The translations under genes were made by a program, and so were the position numbers. The notes beneath the pieces are model-generated. The model was given only the letters and a program-made list of their open reading frames with translations. It was not told where the DNA came from and searched no databases. A stretch of DNA of 64,000 nucleotides from Alphaproteobacteria bacterium (GTDB lineage: Bacteria; Pseudomonadota; Alphaproteobacteria; Sphingomonadales; Emcibacteraceae), in the NCBI GenBank assembly GCA_002401455.1, contig NVTE01000003.1:1-64000 (forward strand). The letters run 5' to 3'. Shown in pieces: positions 40,023 to 48,378 of this stretch (within the stretch, counting starts at the first letter, position 1; every line of letters begins with the position of its first letter).

Positions 40023-40799
40023 TTACTCAGGTTTTTTCAGGATATTCTTGGCCACATTGACCACGTCACCAGTGAAGTTGATCATCTTCTGGCCGCCGTC
40101 CACGGGAATCGTCGTGCCATTGATCGATTTACTGGTCAGGAGTAGCAGCGCGGTCTTGGCGATGTCTGCCACATCAAGTGGCTCACCGATGAAGTTCAGA
40201 TGGCTGGCCAGGTCGAAATTTCGTGCACTCTGGGTACTGCTGATCAGGGTCAGGCCCGGGGCGATGCCATTGACCCTGACTTTCGGGCTCAGGGCCTGGG
40301 CCATGGTTTCTGTTGCGCCGCGCAGGGCATATTTGCTCAGGGTATAGGAATGAAAATCGGGGTTGAGGGCAAAGGCTTTGCTGTCGATGATATTGATGAC
40401 GCTGCCTTTCTCGCCGTCAGGGATCCGGCCGTGCAGGGCGCGAGCCAGTTGTAGCGGTGCCCGAAGGTTGACATTCTGATGGGAGGCAAAGCTGTCTTCG
40501 GTAAAATCAAGCAGGCTGTCATTGATAAACTGCGAGGCGTTATTGATCACATGGCGCAGCGGGTGGTCCGGATGTGAGCATAAATTCAATAATCCCTCGA
40601 CCTGATCATAGTCACCAAGGTCTCCCGGGATCAGCGCCCCATTACCGCCTTGTGCCTGAATGGATTTTAGGGTTTCTTCGGTCTCAGACTGTGATGTGTG
40701 ATAATGCAGATAGATGTAATAACCTTGTTTTGCCAGCATTTCGGCCAGGCATTTGCCAATGCGTTTGCCAGCGGCGGTTATCAGGATAGCCTCTGCCAC
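40023..40799 (-). CDS. FolM/pteridine reductase-like short-chain dehydrogenase
   Basis: A 258-residue SDR starting at the GTG (40799) that overlaps the upstream stop as TAGTG. It shows a nucleotide-binding ILITAAGKRIGKCLAEMLAK with the TxxxxR(I/L)G form found in FolM and pteridine reductases rather than the TGxxxGIG of most SDRs. It also has HYHTS for the cofactor phosphate, NNASQF, the active-site YTLSKYALRGAT (YxxxK), and GEPLDVADIAKTALLLL. FolM reduces dihydromonapterin, and pteridine reductases act on biopterin. The translational coupling with a PTPS-family enzyme supports a pterin role. Confidence 0.82.
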   Translation of the reverse strand: MAEAILITAAGKRIGKCLAEMLAKQGYYIYLHYHTSQSETEETLKSIQAQGGNGALIPGDLGDYDQVEGLLNLCSHPDHPLRHVINNASQFINDSLLDFTEDSFASHQNVNLRAPLQLARALHGRIPDGEKGSVINIIDSKAFALNPDFHSYTLSKYALRGATETMAQALSPKVRVNGIAPGLTLISSTQSARNFDLASHLNFIGEPLDVADIAKTALLLLTSKSINGTTIPVDGGQKMINFTGDVVNVAKNILKKPE

Positions 40800-41344
40800 T
40801 ATTGTATATCCAGATCGTTGATGGACATGTCCGGCCGCTGCCACCAGGGGGGATTGGCCCCTTCATAATGAGCGGTGCAGATAACCTGTGCGGGATCACC
40901 GCTGAAGCTGACCGTATTGGTCGGCGTTTCGACAACGTCGACCTTGTGACAACGGACGGCAAGTCCCTGATCAAGCAGGATCGCATTTATTTTTGACATA
41001 AAGCAGGCGGCGAGAACTTCCGTGGTCGGGTCGCCCGGCGTGATCATGATATGGGGCAGGTTTTCCGGCTCAGTGGTCTTGAAATAATCCAGCATCTGAT
41101 CCTGGCTTGACAGTTGAAGGCTGTGGTCCACATGATCGTCAATCCACCTGTGCCAGACCTGTTTAAGGATGGCAAAGGGCGCCATCATATTCACTGCCCC
41201 GTCCAGCTGGTCATTTCCTGTGGAAACCAGATAGACTTTGACATATTCGTTATGGCCGTGGGGTATGAAACACCGACTGTTCCTGATATTGAACAGACGA
41301 TGGCTCATGCAATAGCGGCGGGTAAAACATATTTCAAAGCTCAT
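40799..41344 (-). CDS. 6-pyruvoyl-tetrahydropterin synthase / QueD family protein
   Basis: The 181-residue protein has the PTPS zinc and catalytic pattern: H15 in CMSHRLFN, C25 in SRCFIPHGHNEY, H29 and H31 of HGHN, and a DDHVDHSL segment. A later glutamate (TEPENLPHIM then TTEVLAACF) fits the family's substrate-binding glutamate. The start at 41344 is needed to keep the first zinc histidine; the later ATG at 41308 would place it at the very start. The family includes PTPS (tetrahydrobiopterin), QueD (queuosine) and PTPS-III (folate). The coupled FolM-like reductase makes a reduced-pterin cofactor path more likely than queuosine, but this is inference. Confidence 0.83.
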   Translation of the reverse strand: MSFEICFTRRYCMSHRLFNIRNSRCFIPHGHNEYVKVYLVSTGNDQLDGAVNMMAPFAILKQVWHRWIDDHVDHSLQLSSQDQMLDYFKTTEPENLPHIMITPGDPTTEVLAACFMSKINAILLDQGLAVRCHKVDVVETPTNTVSFSGDPAQVICTAHYEGANPPWWQRPDMSINDLDIQ

Positions 41345-41383
41345 AATTGGCTTGATATCTTAGTCATGGCCTCGAGTCCAGAA

Positions 41384-42073
41384 TTAATGTCCCAACCGAT
41401 AGCCGCCGGCTTCGGTGACCAGAAGGGTCGCGGACGAGGGGTTTTGTTCTATTTTCTGGCGCAGGCGATAGATATGGGTCTCCAGCGTGTGGGTGGTGAC
41501 CCCGGCGTTATAGCCCCAGACCTGGTCCAGCAAGACATCCCGGCTGATGGGGCTGCCATCGGACCGTTTGAGATATTTCAGGATCGCGGTTTCTTTTTCC
41601 GTCAACCGGATCAGCTCCTGGGTGTCCTGGTTAATGAGGGTCTTGTCGCCGGGCTTGAAAGAATAGGGGCCGATAATAAAGGTCGCGTCTTCACTGATGG
41701 CATGCTGGCGTAATTGGGCCCGGACCCGGGCCAGAAGAATGCCAAACTTGAAAGGTTTGGTCACATAGTCGTTGGCTCCGGCATCAAGCCCAAGGATGGT
41801 GTCGCTGTCGCTGTCATTGGCGGTCAGCATGATGACGGGGATTTTGATGTTGGCTTTGCGCATCAGGCGACAGACCTCCCGCCCGTCCAGATCGGGCAAT
41901 CCCACATCCAGAAGAATAAGGTCAAAGTTACCGTCTTTTGCGGCATTCAGGCCGTCCATGCCGGTACCGGCCTCGGTCGTGGCATATTCCTCATGGAAGC
42001 TGAACTGCTCGGCCAGGGTGGCGCGAAGCTCTTCATCATCATCCACCAGTAAAAGATTATAAGTCTGATCCAT
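41384..42073 (-). CDS. OmpR/PhoB-family response regulator
   Basis: The 229-residue protein has a receiver domain with the acidic pocket VDDDEE and phospho-acceptor D56 in LILLDVGLPDLDG, a conserved lysine in DYVTKPFKFG, and a winged-helix output (ISRDVLLDQVWGYNAGVTTH, then LETHIYRLRQKIEQNP). No kinase lies beside it. It is the first gene of a minus-strand run with the PTPS-like and SDR genes (gap of 39 bases), and faces ribA divergently. The target genes are unknown. Confidence 0.92.
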   Translation of the reverse strand: MDQTYNLLLVDDDEELRATLAEQFSFHEEYATTEAGTGMDGLNAAKDGNFDLILLDVGLPDLDGREVCRLMRKANIKIPVIMLTANDSDSDTILGLDAGANDYVTKPFKFGILLARVRAQLRQHAISEDATFIIGPYSFKPGDKTLINQDTQELIRLTEKETAILKYLKRSDGSPISRDVLLDQVWGYNAGVTTHTLETHIYRLRQKIEQNPSSATLLVTEAGGYRLGH

Positions 42074-42144
42074 GACATTATCCTGTTATTTTTTGCCGTG
42101 CCCTATTATACATGCCACTATAACATATACTTATTTATGATCTA

Positions 42145-43305
42145 ATGGAATTGAATATGGCGATGGTTCCGCCCCCGACAAGTGACAAAGATGATAAAAA
42201 GCTGCTTGATCACAAGATTGTGACCGTCGAGCGGGCGGCGTCCGACCTCAGGCGCGGCCTTGCGGTGGTGGTCAGCGACGAGGCGGGCAGCATTCTGGTG
42301 CAGTCGGCAGAATTGCTGGTCGATCTGTGGATTGAGCGGTTTCGCAGCCTTTCCGGCGGTGAGCCGGTAGTGGGCCTGACCAAAACCCGGGCTAATGTGC
42401 TGCATGTGTCGCCGCGCTCTGGTCATGTGGCGCTGATTAAAATATCCCGCTATATGGATAGTGCGGTGATCCAGTCCATGGCCGATCCCGCCGATGACCT
42501 GATGCGGCCGATGCTCGGACCTTTCCAGGTGGCGACCAGAGGGGCCGAGGCCGTTCATGAAGCTGGATTGAAGCTCTGCAAGGTTGCCCGACTGCTGCCA
42601 GCGGCGCTCTTATCCACCTTTCTGCCGACAGAAGACGGTGCCCAGTGGGCCAGGGATAAAGACTTGTTGCATGTCCGGGCTGATGATGTGCTGAATTTTG
42701 ACCATAGTGATGCGGCGGGTTTGCGCAAGGTCACCTCGGCCAAGGTGCCGCTCAGCGGCTCCGAGAAAACCACTATGGTCGCCTTTCGTCCTGATGATGG
42801 CGGCACCGAGCATTTTGCCCTGATCATCGGTGATCCCAATCGCCATGACCCGGTGCTGACCCGCATTCATTCAGAGTGTTTTACCGGCGATCTGCTGGGC
42901 TCGTTGAAATGCGACTGCGGCGAACAGCTCAATGGCGCGATCCGGCATATGCAGCAGGCCGGTGGCGGCGTGCTGCTGTATCTGGCCCAGGAGGGGCGCG
43001 GCATTGGCCTGATCAATAAACTGCGGGCTTACCAGTTACAGGATCAGGGCTTTGATACGGTCGATGCCAATGAACGGCTGGGGTTTCATTCTGATGAACG
43101 TATATTTGAACCGGCGGCCCATATGCTGAAGATACTGGGATTTTCCGCCGTGCGCCTGTTGACCAACAATCCGCTTAAGGTCGCCGGGCTGGAGAAATGT
43201 GCCATCGTGGTCAGCGAGCGGGTCGAACATGCTTTTCCGGCCAACGCCCATAATGACCATTACCTGCAAACCAAAAAGAAACGCTCGGGCCATCTGTTGT
43301 CCTGA
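42145..43305 (+). CDS. ribA: GTP cyclohydrolase II, with divergent N-terminal domain
   Basis: Catalyses the first step of riboflavin synthesis from GTP. The C-terminal ~200 residues hold the zinc site ECFTGDLLGSLKCDCGEQL (three cysteines), the catalytic YLAQEGRGIGLINKLRAYQL and LGFHSDERIFEPAAHML, then RLLTNNPLKVAGLEKC. The N-terminal ~190 residues are distantly like DHBP-synthase or the GTP_CH_N region and lack an obvious DHBP synthase active site, so 3,4-DHBP must come from another gene. Such alphaproteobacterial RibA proteins are common. The alternative ATG at 42157 would remove four residues. Confidence 0.9.
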   Translation: MELNMAMVPPPTSDKDDKKLLDHKIVTVERAASDLRRGLAVVVSDEAGSILVQSAELLVDLWIERFRSLSGGEPVVGLTKTRANVLHVSPRSGHVALIKISRYMDSAVIQSMADPADDLMRPMLGPFQVATRGAEAVHEAGLKLCKVARLLPAALLSTFLPTEDGAQWARDKDLLHVRADDVLNFDHSDAAGLRKVTSAKVPLSGSEKTTMVAFRPDDGGTEHFALIIGDPNRHDPVLTRIHSECFTGDLLGSLKCDCGEQLNGAIRHMQQAGGGVLLYLAQEGRGIGLINKLRAYQLQDQGFDTVDANERLGFHSDERIFEPAAHMLKILGFSAVRLLTNNPLKVAGLEKCAIVVSERVEHAFPANAHNDHYLQTKKKRSGHLLS

Positions 43306-43324
43306 GAAATGAGAATTTAGCTTT

Positions 43325-44506
43325 ATGAGACCTGAACTACCCCCAAGGGTTTTAGCGATCCTGTTGGCGGCGCTGGTGGCGCTGACGCCTTTTTCCATTG
43401 ATACCTATTTGCCGGCCATACCGGCGATGGCCACCTGGTTTGGTACCAGTATTGGCATGGTAGAAATGACCATAGGGTCTTTCTTCCTGGGCTATGCTCT
43501 GGGCCAGATTGTTGGTGGTCCGCTGTCAGACCATTATGGCCGCCGGCGGGTTGGTGGGCCGGGCGTGGTGATTTTCCTGGTGGCGACTATCGCAATTATC
43601 TTTGCCCCGAATATTGAAAGTGCCATTTTTGGCCGCTTTGTCCAGGCCTTTGGCGGCGGTTTTGTCACCGTGATTGCGCCATCGGTGGTCCGGGATCGTT
43701 ACACCGGCAAAGAGGCGGCGCGGATGTATGCCCTGATCGGGGTGGTGATGATGCTGGCCCCGCTGGTGGCACCGGCGGTGGGCGCACTGCTGCTAAAAAT
43801 TGCTGACTGGCGGATGATTTTTGCCTTTCTGGCAACGTATGCCCTGATTTCCCTTGCGATTATATTTCTGGCGCTGCCGGAGCGGAAAAAGGCGCTGACC
43901 GAAAGGCTGAATATGGCCAAGGTCTGGGCCAGTTATGGAAAAGTGCTGAGCCACAGGCGAGCCGTGGGTTATATGGTGACCCAGAGCTTCAGTTCGGCGG
44001 TGATGTTTCTGTTTTTGACCGGGTCGGCTTTTGCCTATATTACCTATCTTGGGGTATCGACCGATATGTTCCCGGTTCTGTTCGGGGCCAATGTTGTCAC
44101 CATGATGTTCTTTAACCGGCTCAATCCCTTTCTGCTGAATATTTTTAGCCCCCACCAGTTGATCGGGGCCGGGATCACCATACAGCTTGTGGCCAATGCC
44201 TCCCTGTTGGCCGGTCAGTTCATTGATCCGCTGAACCTCTATATGGTGGTGCCGATGATCATGCTCTCCGTTGGAGCCGCCGGGTTAACCTCGCCCAATA
44301 CCTTTGCCTGTTATCTGGAGGACTTTGAGGAGAACAGCGGTGCGGCAACGGCGCTCTTGGGCACGGCCCAATTTGTTCTGGCTGGCATCCTGAGTGCTGT
44401 TCTCGGGGTCCTGCACAGCGACAATATCCTGCCCATGACCAGCATGATGCTGATGGCGAGTATTATATCGGTGCTGAGTTACTGGACGCTGACCCGGCGA
44501 AGTTAA
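43325..44506 (+). CDS. Bcr/CflA-family MFS multidrug exporter
   Basis: The 393-residue protein has 12 predicted membrane spans and the Bcr/CflA hallmarks: FSIDTYLPAIPAMATWF in helix 1, the MFS motif A-like GPLSDHYGRRRVGGPG between helices 2 and 3, and RFVQAFGGGFVTVIAPSVVR in helix 4. Relatives export bicyclomycin, chloramphenicol or florfenicol, but substrates vary. It starts 19 bases after ribA, so co-transcription is likely. The stop overlaps the convergent pspF stop by 4 bp. Confidence 0.9.
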   Translation: MRPELPPRVLAILLAALVALTPFSIDTYLPAIPAMATWFGTSIGMVEMTIGSFFLGYALGQIVGGPLSDHYGRRRVGGPGVVIFLVATIAIIFAPNIESAIFGRFVQAFGGGFVTVIAPSVVRDRYTGKEAARMYALIGVVMMLAPLVAPAVGALLLKIADWRMIFAFLATYALISLAIIFLALPERKKALTERLNMAKVWASYGKVLSHRRAVGYMVTQSFSSAVMFLFLTGSAFAYITYLGVSTDMFPVLFGANVVTMMFFNRLNPFLLNIFSPHQLIGAGITIQLVANASLLAGQFIDPLNLYMVVPMIMLSVGAAGLTSPNTFACYLEDFEENSGAATALLGTAQFVLAGILSAVLGVLHSDNILPMTSMMLMASIISVLSYWTLTRRS

Positions 44507-45549
44507 AGAAACTCATGCTTTTTCAGTTGGTGGCGCAGCTGGTGATAGGTCAGGTTCAGGAATTTGGCGGTATCGCGCTGGTTATGTTTGTTGCTCTCCA
44601 GCGCATCCTCGAGCATGGTCCGCTCCAGGGCGGCGACGGTCAGGCTGTAATCAACCGGTTTGCCGTCGAGCAGCGGGCTTTGCGGTCGCATAGGCGCGGG
44701 GGCCTCTTTTTCTATAGGCGTAGGCCCACTGTCCGTGGCTTTCTGTATTTTGGCCTGGGGGCGGAAGGGCGATTCAAAGGGGTCGATCTCCATGGCATCC
44801 ACCGGGGAGAATTCATCTTCTGAATGATAGACCGCGCGCTCAACAACATTTTTCAGCTCGCGGATATTTCCCGGCCAGTCGTGCTGCATCAGGGCGTCGA
44901 TCATATCGTCGGAGAAGCCAGGGAAGCTCATCCAGTCGCGCTCCTGGGCCACCCGCTGGCCAAACTGAAAGGCCAGCAGCAGGATATCATCCCGCCGGTG
45001 CCGCAGGGGCGGCAGGGTAATCACATCAAGGGCCAGACGGTCGAGCAGGTCGTGGCGAAACTCGCCCCGGTCGGCAGCGGTCGGCAGGTCGATGTTGGTC
45101 GCCCCGATAATCCGCACGTCGGTATGGATGGTCTTGTTGCTGCCAATACGCTGGAAGGTGCCATATTCGGTCACCCGTAGCAGTTTTTCCTGGGCCGCCA
45201 GCGAGGTGGTGGCAATCTCGTCAAGAAACAGAGTGCCCTGATGGGCTTCTTCAAAGCGGCCGATGCGTTTATTGCTGGCGCCGGTGAAGGAGCCGGCCTC
45301 ATGGCCAAACAGTTCTGATTCCAGCAGATTTTCCGGCAGGGCGGCGCAATTGACTTGAATGAAGCTCTGCTCCCAGCGCGGTGACAGGAAGTGCAGGCGC
45401 GCCGCGATCAGCTCCTTGCCGGTGCCGCGCTCACCGATCACCAATACCGGCCGGTCATGACGGGCGGCACGGGAACATTGGTCGATGATCTCGAGAAAAG
45501 CCGGGCTTTCACCGATCAGGGTTTGGTCTTGGGCAGCTTTCAGGCGCAT
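44503..45549 (-). CDS. pspF: phage-shock operon activator PspF (sigma54 enhancer-binding protein)
   Basis: The 348-residue protein has a central AAA+ domain without a sensory N-terminal domain, as in PspF: Walker A VIGERGTGKELIAARLHF, the sigma54 contact loop as GSFTGAS (the usual GAFTGA has alanine where serine stands), Walker B LFLDEI, and the arginine finger region EFRHDLLDRLALDVI. The C-terminal Fis-type HTH includes NKHNQRDTAKFLNLTYHQLR. It is divergent from pspA with a sigma54 promoter between them. In E. coli, PspA binds and inhibits PspF until membrane stress. A proline-rich linker separates AAA and HTH. Confidence 0.92.
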   Translation of the reverse strand: MRLKAAQDQTLIGESPAFLEIIDQCSRAARHDRPVLVIGERGTGKELIAARLHFLSPRWEQSFIQVNCAALPENLLESELFGHEAGSFTGASNKRIGRFEEAHQGTLFLDEIATTSLAAQEKLLRVTEYGTFQRIGSNKTIHTDVRIIGATNIDLPTAADRGEFRHDLLDRLALDVITLPPLRHRRDDILLLAFQFGQRVAQERDWMSFPGFSDDMIDALMQHDWPGNIRELKNVVERAVYHSEDEFSPVDAMEIDPFESPFRPQAKIQKATDSGPTPIEKEAPAPMRPQSPLLDGKPVDYSLTVAALERTMLEDALESNKHNQRDTAKFLNLTYHQLRHQLKKHEFL

Positions 45550-45673
45550 ATTGTTAAACTTTGTAATTTTTCACTAATTAATAGTGTATTGGCCCAACAG
45601 AGTTTTGGCAAGAAAATTATCAAATCCACATATAATATCTATATTACAGTATGTTAGTATAAAAATATAAAAC

Positions 45674-45689
45674 TGGCACGACCTGTGCA
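45674..45689 (+). promoter_or_regulatory. sigma54 promoter of the psp operon
   Basis: TGGCACG (45674-45680), 4 bases, then GTGCA (45685-45689) matches TGGCACG-N4-TTGCA with one change and the required GG/GC spacing. The AT-rich stretch at 45615-45670 with dyad elements is a likely PspF upstream activating site. The pspA ATG follows at 45744. Confidence 0.85.
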
Positions 45690-45743
45690 ATGTAAGAACC
45701 CGAGTACCACGAGAGGGGTGCAAACATAACTTGGAGAAAGAAC

Positions 45744-46427
45744 ATGGGCATTTTTACCCGCCTGACAGACATTGTAAATTCAAACATCAACCACATTCTG
45801 GATAAGGCGGAAGATCCGACCAAAATGATCCGGATGATGGTTCAGGAAATGGAAGACACCCTGGTTGAAGTCCGGTCCTCTGCCGCCCGTGTGATTGCCG
45901 ACCGCAAGGAACTTGACCGCAATATGGTCCGCTTGCAGGACGCCCAGGACGAATGGTATAGTAAAGCCGAACTGGCCCTGACCAAAAACCGGGAAGACCT
46001 GGCCAATGCCGCTCTGGTCGAACGGGCCAAGCTTGCCGAAATGGCCGAAAGCCTGACCGGCGACCGGGACCCTTTGGATGAAGCCCTGAAGAAGTACGAG
46101 GGTGACATCATCAGCCTGGAAGCTAAAATCAAGGAAGCCAAGCAGAAGCAGCGGTCCCTGATGGAACGTCATGCCAGTGCCACCAGCCAGCTCAAAGTGC
46201 GTCAGAAACTCTATGATAACCGGATTGGCGACGTCATGGTCCGCTTTACTCAGATGGAAAAGCGTGTTGATGATACGGAAAGCCGGGTTGAGGCTGCTGA
46301 TATGGGACGTGAAAAAACTTTGAATGAAGAATTCGCCGACCTGGAGTCTCAACAGAAGGTTGCTGATGATCTGGCTGCTTTGAAAGCAAAAATGACCAAA
46401 GCCAAAACATCAGGCCAAAAGAAATAA
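45744..46427 (+). CDS. pspA: phage shock protein A
   Basis: The 227-residue PspA/IM30 (bacterial ESCRT-III-like) protein is almost wholly coiled coil: an amphipathic N-terminal helix MGIFTRLTDIVNSNINHIL, EDPTKMIRMMVQEMEDTLVE, and long helices to about 210. It binds stressed inner membrane and holds PspF inactive in unstressed cells. It follows the sigma54 promoter, with GGAGAAAG as ribosome site. The length is normal. Confidence 0.95.
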   Translation: MGIFTRLTDIVNSNINHILDKAEDPTKMIRMMVQEMEDTLVEVRSSAARVIADRKELDRNMVRLQDAQDEWYSKAELALTKNREDLANAALVERAKLAEMAESLTGDRDPLDEALKKYEGDIISLEAKIKEAKQKQRSLMERHASATSQLKVRQKLYDNRIGDVMVRFTQMEKRVDDTESRVEAADMGREKTLNEEFADLESQQKVADDLAALKAKMTKAKTSGQKK

Positions 46428-46444
46428 AGAAGCAATAATGACGG

Positions 46445-46464
46445 TCCCCCTTCTTCAGGGGGGA
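46445..46464 (+). promoter_or_regulatory. intercistronic hairpin between pspA and pspB
   Basis: TCCCCC (46445-46450) pairs with GGGGGA (46459-46464) around a short loop, without a T-tract. It may stabilise pspA mRNA or lower downstream expression, giving more PspA than PspB/C. Confidence 0.5.
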
Positions 46465-46486
46465 TTTAGCAAGAAAGGTTGATACA

Positions 46487-46699
46487 ATGGAAACTCTCGG
46501 CGTCCTATTCATGGTGATCGTAGCCCCCTTACTGATCATCTTCCACTATACGACAAAGTGGAAACAATCAAAAACACTGACCTCTGAAGATGAGAAAATC
46601 CTCACCGAATTGTGGGACAGTGCGGAAAGAATTGAAAGCCGTATTAAGAATATCGAGCGTATCCTTGATGCTGATTCCCCCGACTGGAGGGCAAGATAA
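46487..46699 (+). CDS. pspB: phage shock protein B
   Basis: The 70-residue protein has one N-terminal membrane helix (LGVLFMVIVAPLLIIFHY) and a cytosolic coiled-coil tail with the PspB pattern SEDEKILTELWDSAERIESR. PspB works with PspC at the inner membrane to release PspF from PspA. Its stop overlaps the start of pspC by one base. Confidence 0.92.
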   Translation: METLGVLFMVIVAPLLIIFHYTTKWKQSKTLTSEDEKILTELWDSAERIESRIKNIERILDADSPDWRAR

Positions 46700-47106
46700 T
46701 GACCATGCCACACCATAATGAACCGCCAAAATACAATAAATTGTATCTGGATAAGAAAAACGGGAAAATATGTGGGGTCTGTGCCGGGCTGGCCGATTAT
46801 ATCGGTATTGACAAGGCAATCGTTAGGGTTGTCGCCATCCTGGGTCTGATTTCCCCCGCCAGTGGCATTGTTATCATCGCGTATATTCTCCTGTGCTGGA
46901 TCTTGGAAACCAAGCCTGAGGATCTCTTCGAAACCAAGGAAGAAGACGAGTTCTGGAAAGGGGTTCGAACCCAGCCTAAGAACACCATCCGTGATGTGCG
47001 TCATAAATTTCGGGAAATTGAACGCCGCCTGCGGGCCGCTGAAGCCCATGTGACCTCACGGGAATATAAATTGCATAAAGAATTTGAAGACCTGGAAAAA
47101 CAGTAA
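46699..47106 (+). CDS. pspC: phage shock protein C
   Basis: The 135-residue protein has the PspC domain (LYLDKKNGKICGVCAGLADY, then IGIDKAIVRVVAILGLISPA), membrane helices around residues 35-70, and a C-terminal helical tail (VRHKFREIERRLRAAEAHVT) that resembles the PspC toxin-like tail of E. coli. It is the partner of PspB in sensing. It starts on the last base of pspB. Confidence 0.93.
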   Translation: MTMPHHNEPPKYNKLYLDKKNGKICGVCAGLADYIGIDKAIVRVVAILGLISPASGIVIIAYILLCWILETKPEDLFETKEEDEFWKGVRTQPKNTIRDVRHKFREIERRLRAAEAHVTSREYKLHKEFEDLEKQ

Positions 47107-47135
47107 GCCACAGGTTTAATGAGAAGGAATGAAAA

Positions 47136-47363
47136 ATGAGTATCTATGATCGCCAAAACGCCAAGAAACTTTTTAAGAACAGTCGTCGCGGAAAAGTATG
47201 CGGTGTCTTCTCCGGCCTTGGGGATTACCTGGGCATCAACCCGCTGATTTTACGCCTTGCCGGCATTGTTGCCATATTGATGACGGGTCCCATTGTCATT
47301 CTTGGTTACCTTCTGGTCAGCGTCCTGCTGGATGACAGCGGTCATGGCCTCTACGGCAATTAA
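47136..47363 (+). CDS. second, minimal PspC-domain membrane protein
   Basis: The 75-residue protein repeats the PspC domain (NSRRGKVCGVFSGLGDYLGI, then NPLILRLAGIVAILMTGPIV) but stops after the second membrane helix, without the C-terminal helical tail. It is clearly a paralogue of the gene just upstream and part of the operon (30 bases apart). A modulating role in membrane-stress sensing is likely but unproven. Confidence 0.85.
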   Translation: MSIYDRQNAKKLFKNSRRGKVCGVFSGLGDYLGINPLILRLAGIVAILMTGPIVILGYLLVSVLLDDSGHGLYGN

Positions 47364-47404
47364 GTCTCAGAATAATAATAAGAAAAATATAAGGATAAGT
47401 GGAT

Positions 47405-47686
47405 ATGCAAGTTTTTGAGATGATCGTGCTGATTGTGGCCATTGGTGTGGGGGGTGGACTGATAAAAAGTTACCTGAACCGCCCGGACCAGAAGCTCTCA
47501 AAGGGTATGCTGGGCAACCTGATGCAGGACTTGGGTCGGGATGGGGAAGACGGTTATTATAGCCGCAAAGACATGGCTCCGTTTATGGAAAAATTTACTG
47601 CCATGGAAGAGCGTATTCAGGTCTTGGAACGCATCGCCACCGACAAGGGGAGCAATCTCGCCTCTGAAATAGATAATTTAAAATAG
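47405..47686 (+). CDS. PspB-like small membrane protein
   Basis: A 93-residue protein, MQVFEMIVLIVAIGVGGGLI, with one N-terminal membrane helix and a C-terminal coiled coil (PFMEKFTAMEERIQVLERIA, then TDKGSNLASEIDNL). The TM-plus-coiled-coil architecture and the ERIQVLERI segment resemble PspB. It follows the second PspC-like gene, so the operon carries two PspB/PspC-like pairs in the order B-C-C-B. The ATG at 47405 with AAGGA upstream is preferred to the GTG at 47399. Confidence 0.72.
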   Translation: MQVFEMIVLIVAIGVGGGLIKSYLNRPDQKLSKGMLGNLMQDLGRDGEDGYYSRKDMAPFMEKFTAMEERIQVLERIATDKGSNLASEIDNLK

Positions 47687-47724
47687 ATCCGCCGTACAGA
47701 GCAAGGATAGAGTTAGGACAGAGC

Positions 47725-48276
47725 ATGACACATACAGCAACAGAAATCATTGTCACCACCCAGGGCGGCGACCCAGCACAGGGGACCCTGACCATTGGCG
47801 ACAAAATCTTTCCCTGTGCATTAGGGAAACAGGGCATTACGCCGTCAAAGTTTGAAGGCGACATGAAAACCCCAAGAGGCAGTTTTCCGCTCAGAACCGT
47901 TTATTACCGTTACGATAAACTGGCCAGGCCCATCTATAGCAAGGTGCCGATGATGGCGTTGCTGGAAGACGATGGCTGGTGTGATGATCCGGAGGATCAG
48001 GCCTATAACCAGTCAGTGATGCTACCCTATCATGCCAGCGCCGAACGCTTATGGCGGGATGATGACCTCTATGATGTGATCGTTATCCTGGGCCAGAATG
48101 ATGACCCGGTCGAGAAGGGCCGGGGCAGTGCCATATTCCTCCATGTGGCCAAAGAAATACAGAACGGTCAGTTGTTTGAAGGGACCGAAGGCTGTATCGC
48201 CCTGAGAAAACAGGACCTGCTGGAAATCCTGCCCATATTATCGCCTGAGACAACCTTAAAAGTAATGACCCACTAA
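47725..48276 (+). CDS. L,D-transpeptidase (YkuD family)
   Basis: The 183-residue protein matches YkuD-type L,D-transpeptidases: GKQGITPSKFEGDMKTPRGS at the substrate strand, FLHVAK with the conserved histidine, and the active-site cysteine in FEGTEGCIALRKQDLLE. These enzymes make 3-3 peptidoglycan cross-links or attach proteins to the wall. No signal peptide is visible at the annotated ATG, although the substrate is periplasmic, so an alternative export route or a cytoplasmic recycling role is possible. It follows the psp genes by 38 bases and may be co-induced. Confidence 0.86.
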   Translation: MTHTATEIIVTTQGGDPAQGTLTIGDKIFPCALGKQGITPSKFEGDMKTPRGSFPLRTVYYRYDKLARPIYSKVPMMALLEDDGWCDDPEDQAYNQSVMLPYHASAERLWRDDDLYDVIVILGQNDDPVEKGRGSAIFLHVAKEIQNGQLFEGTEGCIALRKQDLLEILPILSPETTLKVMTH

Positions 48277-48336
48277 CCCTATCCACAGAATCGTTCATTT
48301 TGATGGATTATCAATTTGTCTGATATCTTCCAAACT

Positions 48337-48372
48337 GCCGGTGTTCCTTAAAAAAGGGATGCCGGTTTTTTA
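48337..48372 (+). terminator. intrinsic terminator after the L,D-transpeptidase gene
   Basis: GCCGGTGTTCCTT pairs with AAGGGATGCCGG (with G-T wobbles) around a short A-rich loop and is followed by TTTTTTATTTT. It closes the psp-ldt transcript. The convergent yggS stop is at 48379. Confidence 0.8.
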
Positions 48373-48378
48373 TTTTGG

